Origin: Monosporascus cannonballus
Lineage: Eukaryota > Ascomycota > Sordariomycetes > Xylariales
Assembly: GCA_004154925.1 (NCBI GenBank)
Contig: QJNS01000028.1
Span: 1 to 64,000, forward strand
Length of the DNA: 64,000 nt
Direction: 5' to 3'
Shown here: positions 59,057 through 64,000 of the stretch, piece by piece
Position numbering within the stretch: the stretch's first letter is position 1
Layout of the letters: the number at the start of each line of letters is the position of its first letter
Position numbers and translations under genes: made by a program
The notes under the pieces: generated by a model
Seen by the model: the letters and a program-made list of their open reading frames with translations, nothing else
Databases searched by the model: none
What the model was told of the DNA's origin: nothing

Positions 59057-62000
59057 ATGGAGCAATTTCCATATAAGTTATAATAAACCATTTGGAAAAC
59101 TCCTAAATAATGGGGTTAAGAATATCCCCCGAGCTACCGGCTTTAAATCGGATCCCAGAAACTATCGTTATACTGTCAGAGAAAAAACTGGATCGTAAAA
59201 TTTAAAAAGGGAGGAAATAAATAAGGTTATAAAAAAACAATAATATTTAGCAATTTTAAAAAAAGGAAAAACCCTACCTTTTAAATTAAACGATATTAAT
59301 GCGGTAAATTATAACAAATTTACGAAATAAGGCCGTAATAAAGGATAATTTAGGTTATTATTATTTAATTTACGGTATAAAGGATTTTCCCGGGCGGAAT
59401 TAACGAAAGTTTTTATTAGCTTAAAGGCCCGTTTTACGTTATTAATAGCAAATTTCGTTACGGATATAAAAAAAATAATATATATTAATATTTATTTCGA
59501 AAATTTATACGTTAAATAATAATTAAAAGTTTTAATGATAAAAAAAATAATAACCCGGGATTATTAACGTAATAAAAGTTTAAAACTTAATTAAAAGGTA
59601 ATATCGGAAATAAAAAAATTTATAATTTTATTATTTACGTTAAATTAATAAAATTATAATAACGACCTGGAAAAACATTTTTAATTTTTTTAAATTAATA
59701 TAAAAAAATAAAAATAAAAAATCCCGACGATTTTCCAAAAAGGATACGGATAATATAATTATTAATTAAGTTTATCCCCAAATTATATAACGAAATTATT
59801 AAAGGTATTATACCGGAAACGAAATAAAAGCTAATAATAAAAACGTAATAAGCCAAATTTATTTTAATTACTTTATACGAAATAAATTCGGCCAAAAAAA
59901 ATAAGAAAATAAAAAGGGTTATACCGGTTTACGGCTAAAATCAAAATAAGTACGTAACGGCGAACCGTCGGCCTTCCGGCCTTACCGGTTTTACCGCTTT
60001 AATTAAAAAAAGGCTAATACCGAATTTATTTCGAATTAAATAAAACGACGTAAAAAATTTATAAACCTTTTATAATATTTTTATTATAAAAAGAAAAAAT
60101 ATATAAAATCCGATTATCCCGAAATAAAATATTTCCGGTATAAAAAATTTGGATATTAGATAAAAAACTATTCGTAAAATAATAACAACGCCTTTATTAA
60201 AGTAAACAAAATATTATTCGGCGCGTAAAAGGCTTAGGTTATAAAGTTAAAACGCTTAATTTTTCGGCTTAAATTCAAAATAACAATACGGTTTCGAATC
60301 GAAAAAAAGTAAATAACGTATAAAGGCTTAATAAACGGTAATAATAATTACGATTTAATACGGAAAAATTATTCCTAGAATTAATAATTTAAAAATTAAA
60401 AAAAGGAACGATAATAAAAAATATTTTCATATTAAGGGTATTATTAAAAGAATTTAATACGTTATCCGAAATAATAAACGATTAAGGAATAAAACGGAAA
60501 ATGCGAAATAACTTTTATATTTTAAAAAATTTCCAAAGATATAATATAATTTTGGGATTTTTTAAGGTAATATTGCTAACCCGGATTTAGATTTTAAAAA
60601 AAAGTCGTAATCTTTTCGGCTAAAGAAAAAAAATATTATTTTAGTTATTATGAAAAAAAAAGATATAAAGGGCGGCGAAAAAATCCAAAAACATAATGGC
60701 CTTAATATTGGCGGACGTATTAAAAATGTAATATGTAAACGGTTAAAAAAAGGACGAAAAAAGGAAATATATTATTGCGTTTTTAAAAAGTATTCATAGC
60801 GGAATAATATTTTTCTTTAATTATCAAAATTATTAAAATATATTTAACGTATTTTTTGCAGGAATTCGTCCTTAATACCATTATATGGAATACCGTATTA
60901 ATTTCGGAAACAGATAAATACCATTTTAAAAATTAATATATCTTTTTTTGAAAAAAATAAAAAATATTAAAAGAATATATAACGCAAATTTTCGCCAAAG
61001 GATAAATTCGACCTTTTTGCAACTTAATAAAGGCGCTTATTTTATTTATCTTTAAATTAAAAAGTAAATTACGTTTATGCGTAAATTATCGAAAACTTAA
61101 TAAAATTACCCGGAAAAATAAAACGGCGTTATTTTTTATTAATAAGATATTAAATAAGTTTTCGAAAACGGTAATATACATTAAGTTAAACTTAAAAAAT
61201 ATATATTATTAATTACGTATTAAAAAAAGAAATAAATAAAAAACAGTTTTCCGTACGAAATACGGTTATTTCGAATATTTTATAATACTGTTCGGATTTA
61301 TTAACGCGCCGGTATTTTTTTCAGAATTATATTAATTATATATTAATAAAATTAATAAATATTATTTACATAATATATTTAAATAATATCTTTATTTATT
61401 TAAAAAAATAAAATAAAGTATATATAATATGTTTGTAACGTTTTAAAATATTTTCATTAATAAGGCTTTTACGTAAATTTAACAAAATACGTTTTTTATA
61501 TTAAAAAATATCGTTTTTAAGATTTATTATTAACTTATAAAATATTAATATAAACTCAAAAAAAATTAAGGCGATTTAAGAATAAAAAAACCTAATAACG
61601 TTTACGATATCTAGGTTTTTTTAGGTTTTATAAGGTTTTATAAAAAAATTATTAAAAAATATTCGAAAATAACGGCCCTTTTAACGGATTTATTAAAAAA
61701 AGTTAACCGGCGAAAATTAAATTAGAAAATAATAACTTATTAGTATTTTGTAAGCTAAAAATATTTTTTACGAATATATCGTTATTTCGTTATTTCGATT
61801 TACGGTTATTTATTAAGGTGGAAATAAATATTTTGAATTTTGTTATCGGTATTATATTTTTATAATTATATAGCGATTTATAATACCTAATAATTTTTAT
61901 ATTTCGGAAATTAAAAAGGACGAAATTACGTTATTATATTCCAAATATTAAGTTATTAATTATTATATAAGTTTTTAAATAATAAAAATATTATTTAACT

Positions 62001-64000
62001 TACGTATAATATATGGTATAAATAATTATAAATTATTTAAATTATAAGTACCTAATATTTAAGCTTAAGTTAAACGTAAGTAAAATAATTAAAATAATTA
62101 ATTAATTTTGATTTCGAAATTTATTATTAAAAAGGCCGGTAAAATTCCGTAAATAAATTATTAAAGCGACCGGACTTAAAGAATGTTATTATAAAATAAT
62201 AAATTAATAAATAGGTTTTATTTTAATATTTAAAAAAGGTTAAGGCGGGACCGGAAATACTGTTAATAATAAATATTAAAATAGCGGAAGTTTTTGATTA
62301 TTAACGGATTTATAATTATTTAATAGTAATTTAGAAAAAAGGATACGTTTTAATATTAATTATATTAAGGGATTAAAATAAGTTAAAGGAATTTATTTTA
62401 AAATTTATATAAATAATTTAATAAAGGGATTAATTTATAAAGTCATTAATATAAAAAAAATTATAATAAAAAGGTTATTATAAAGCGTATTTAATAAATA
62501 CGTACGGATTTTTATTATAGTTTAAAAATTAAATTTATATATTTAAAAATTATTTGTTATATAAAAAGTTATTACGGAATATTTATAATAACTTAACGGC
62601 GGAATACCAGAAAATTTTTAAAATTTTAAAACGGTTAAATACGAATTATTTTTAGGAAAATTTAAAAAAAGATATAAGAAAGTATATAGCGATATACGTA
62701 ATATGTTAGCGGTTAAAAGCTAGGCATTATTTACCGTATGGGAAACTAGGTTCCTTACCGGTATTTACGACCTTTTTTTAAAAACTTTCGGTAAATTTCG
62801 TAATTAATTTACCGGATTTATAATTATAAATAAGGAAACGATATAATAACGTTTTAATAATAATAAATTATTTTATTAAATACGCCTTTTATATCTTAAC
62901 GTTTAAAAACTTTATTACGTACGGATTAATAAACTTTTTTTTGTTTACGTATTTTTTCGTTTTAACCTTTTAAAAAATCGTATTAAATAAAGGTTTATTA
63001 TTTATTAATTATTTTTAGGTTACCCTATATTATTAATTAATAATTTAAAAATGATTAAATATTATATTTTATTTATAAATAAATAATTAAATGGAATAAT
63101 AAAATTAAAGATTAAAATATTATTTATAAGTTTTTTATAACTTCGAAAAAAATAATTAAATTAAAAACTTTTATTAATAAAATAAATATATAATATATTA
63201 ATATATTTAGCTTATAAATAATTATTAATTTATATCTTATATAAGTATTAATTTTACGGATCCGTTAACCTTATAAAACAATTTACGAAAATTAACGTAA
63301 TTAAAGTATTCGAAAAAAAACAAAAAAATTATAAGTAAAAAAAGAAATAATAACCGGGTTGCTAAAGGATAATAATTAACAATACGTAAAATAATATAAT
63401 TTAAAACATATATAATAATTATTTAAAATGAAATAATTAATTCTTTTATTAATTAAAAATATTAATTAAAAATAGTTATATAAAAAGTTTACAAATAAAT
63501 ATCTAGGATTTTTCGAAATAAAAAAAATAATAAATTATTATAACTTAGCATATAAATTAAAATTTTCGGAATAATATAACATTTATAACATATTCCTAAT
63601 AAAATTATTAAAATCGTTTTAGGTTAAAAACGGCAAATTACCGGTTAAGTAAAAAGTAAAACCGGAAAAGGATAATATATTTAAAGTAAAAAAAATCCTT
63701 AATTATAAAGGATATGGCCGTAATAAGCAATATTTAATACGGTAAAAAAGTATAATAATAAAAATAGTTTTTGGGAGTCAGCAGATAACGTAAACGAAAG
63801 TATTAAGTAAAAATATAAAAAAACGGCGAAAATTTAAAAATAAAATAAAATAAAATAAATAATTTTATTTATTTCGGTAATAAGTTATCAATTATTAATA
63901 AAGTTCCGGCAATACGCCGGGCGGGTATTTAAAAACTTAAAAAAATTAAAAATAACAAAATTATATAATAATCTAATAATGAACCTCTTATTTTTCTATA
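59057..64000 (+). mobile_element. Element D, Gypsy-like retrotransposon body, runs off the right edge
   Basis: Resumes after the AAAAT duplication. Gag-like frames lie at 59,250-59,950. A CCHC knuckle with Cys/His changed to Tyr lies at about 60,110-60,170 (YFRYKKFGY). Reverse transcriptase spans 61,080-61,420: VNYRKLNKI, KTVFRTKYGYFEYFIILFGF, INAPVFFQNYI, then YLNNIFIYLKK for the Y-L-D-D box. RNase H and integrase remains follow to about 63.7 kb, all with stops. No 3' LTR is visible before 64,000. Confidence 0.7.

Noticed and set aside
59057..64000. Possible organelle (mitochondrial) DNA because of the extreme AT content
   Set aside because: Gypsy gag/RT order, LTRs and RIP-type changes explain it; no mitochondrial genes or group I introns seen.

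Overview
The window is nuclear DNA from a filamentous ascomycete (Pezizomycotina; probably Sordariomycetes, but the class is not proven by anything here). Genes have short GT-AG introns and ascomycete protein families. Gene-bearing DNA of balanced composition alternates sharply with very AT-rich, stop-riddled DNA made of transposons. The copies differ mainly by C-to-T and G-to-A changes, the mark of repeat-induced point mutation (RIP).

Layout. 1-10,204: the 3' part of a RIP-mutated Ty3/Gypsy element; a 4.6-kb Ty1/Copia element sits inside its 3' LTR. 10,205-10,533: another LTR piece. 10,534-15,475: ribosomal protein eL8 and a beta-carbonic anhydrase. 15,476-17,784: a Fot1/pogo-like DNA transposon with a solo LTR inside its transposase. 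17,785-31,721: a gene island holding a frameshifted GNAT pseudogene, an ornithine cyclodeaminase-family gene, a peroxisomal 3-ketoacyl-CoA thiolase, pyrroline-5-carboxylate reductase and the 3' exons of a mitochondrial carrier. 31,722-47,019: a second Fot1/pogo-like element split by a Gypsy element (A), itself split by another Gypsy element (B); all three levels have matching terminal repeats and target-site duplications. 47,022-51,496: a small secondary-metabolism island. 51,497-64,000: a Gypsy-like element (D) running off the right edge, interrupted by a complete 7.3-kb Gypsy element (C).

The island at 47-51.5 kb is the most interesting part. A cytochrome P450 and a decalin-type Diels-Alderase (Fsa2/CghA family) are divergently transcribed from a 397-bp promoter that carries four tandem TCGGAGT motifs. 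Next to them are the 3' exons of a trans-acting enoyl reductase of the kind that partners PKS-NRPS enzymes. Together they suggest a fragment of a decalin/tetramic-acid-type polyketide cluster stranded between transposon blocks. The core synthase is not in the window; the missing 5' half of the reductase may lie beyond element D.

The housekeeping genes are ordinary, but several have tiny first exons (ATG only, 7 nt, 16 nt), and P5C reductase appears to use a GC-AG intron. Exon structures were assigned by eye from splice signals, reading frame and family resemblance; no search was run.
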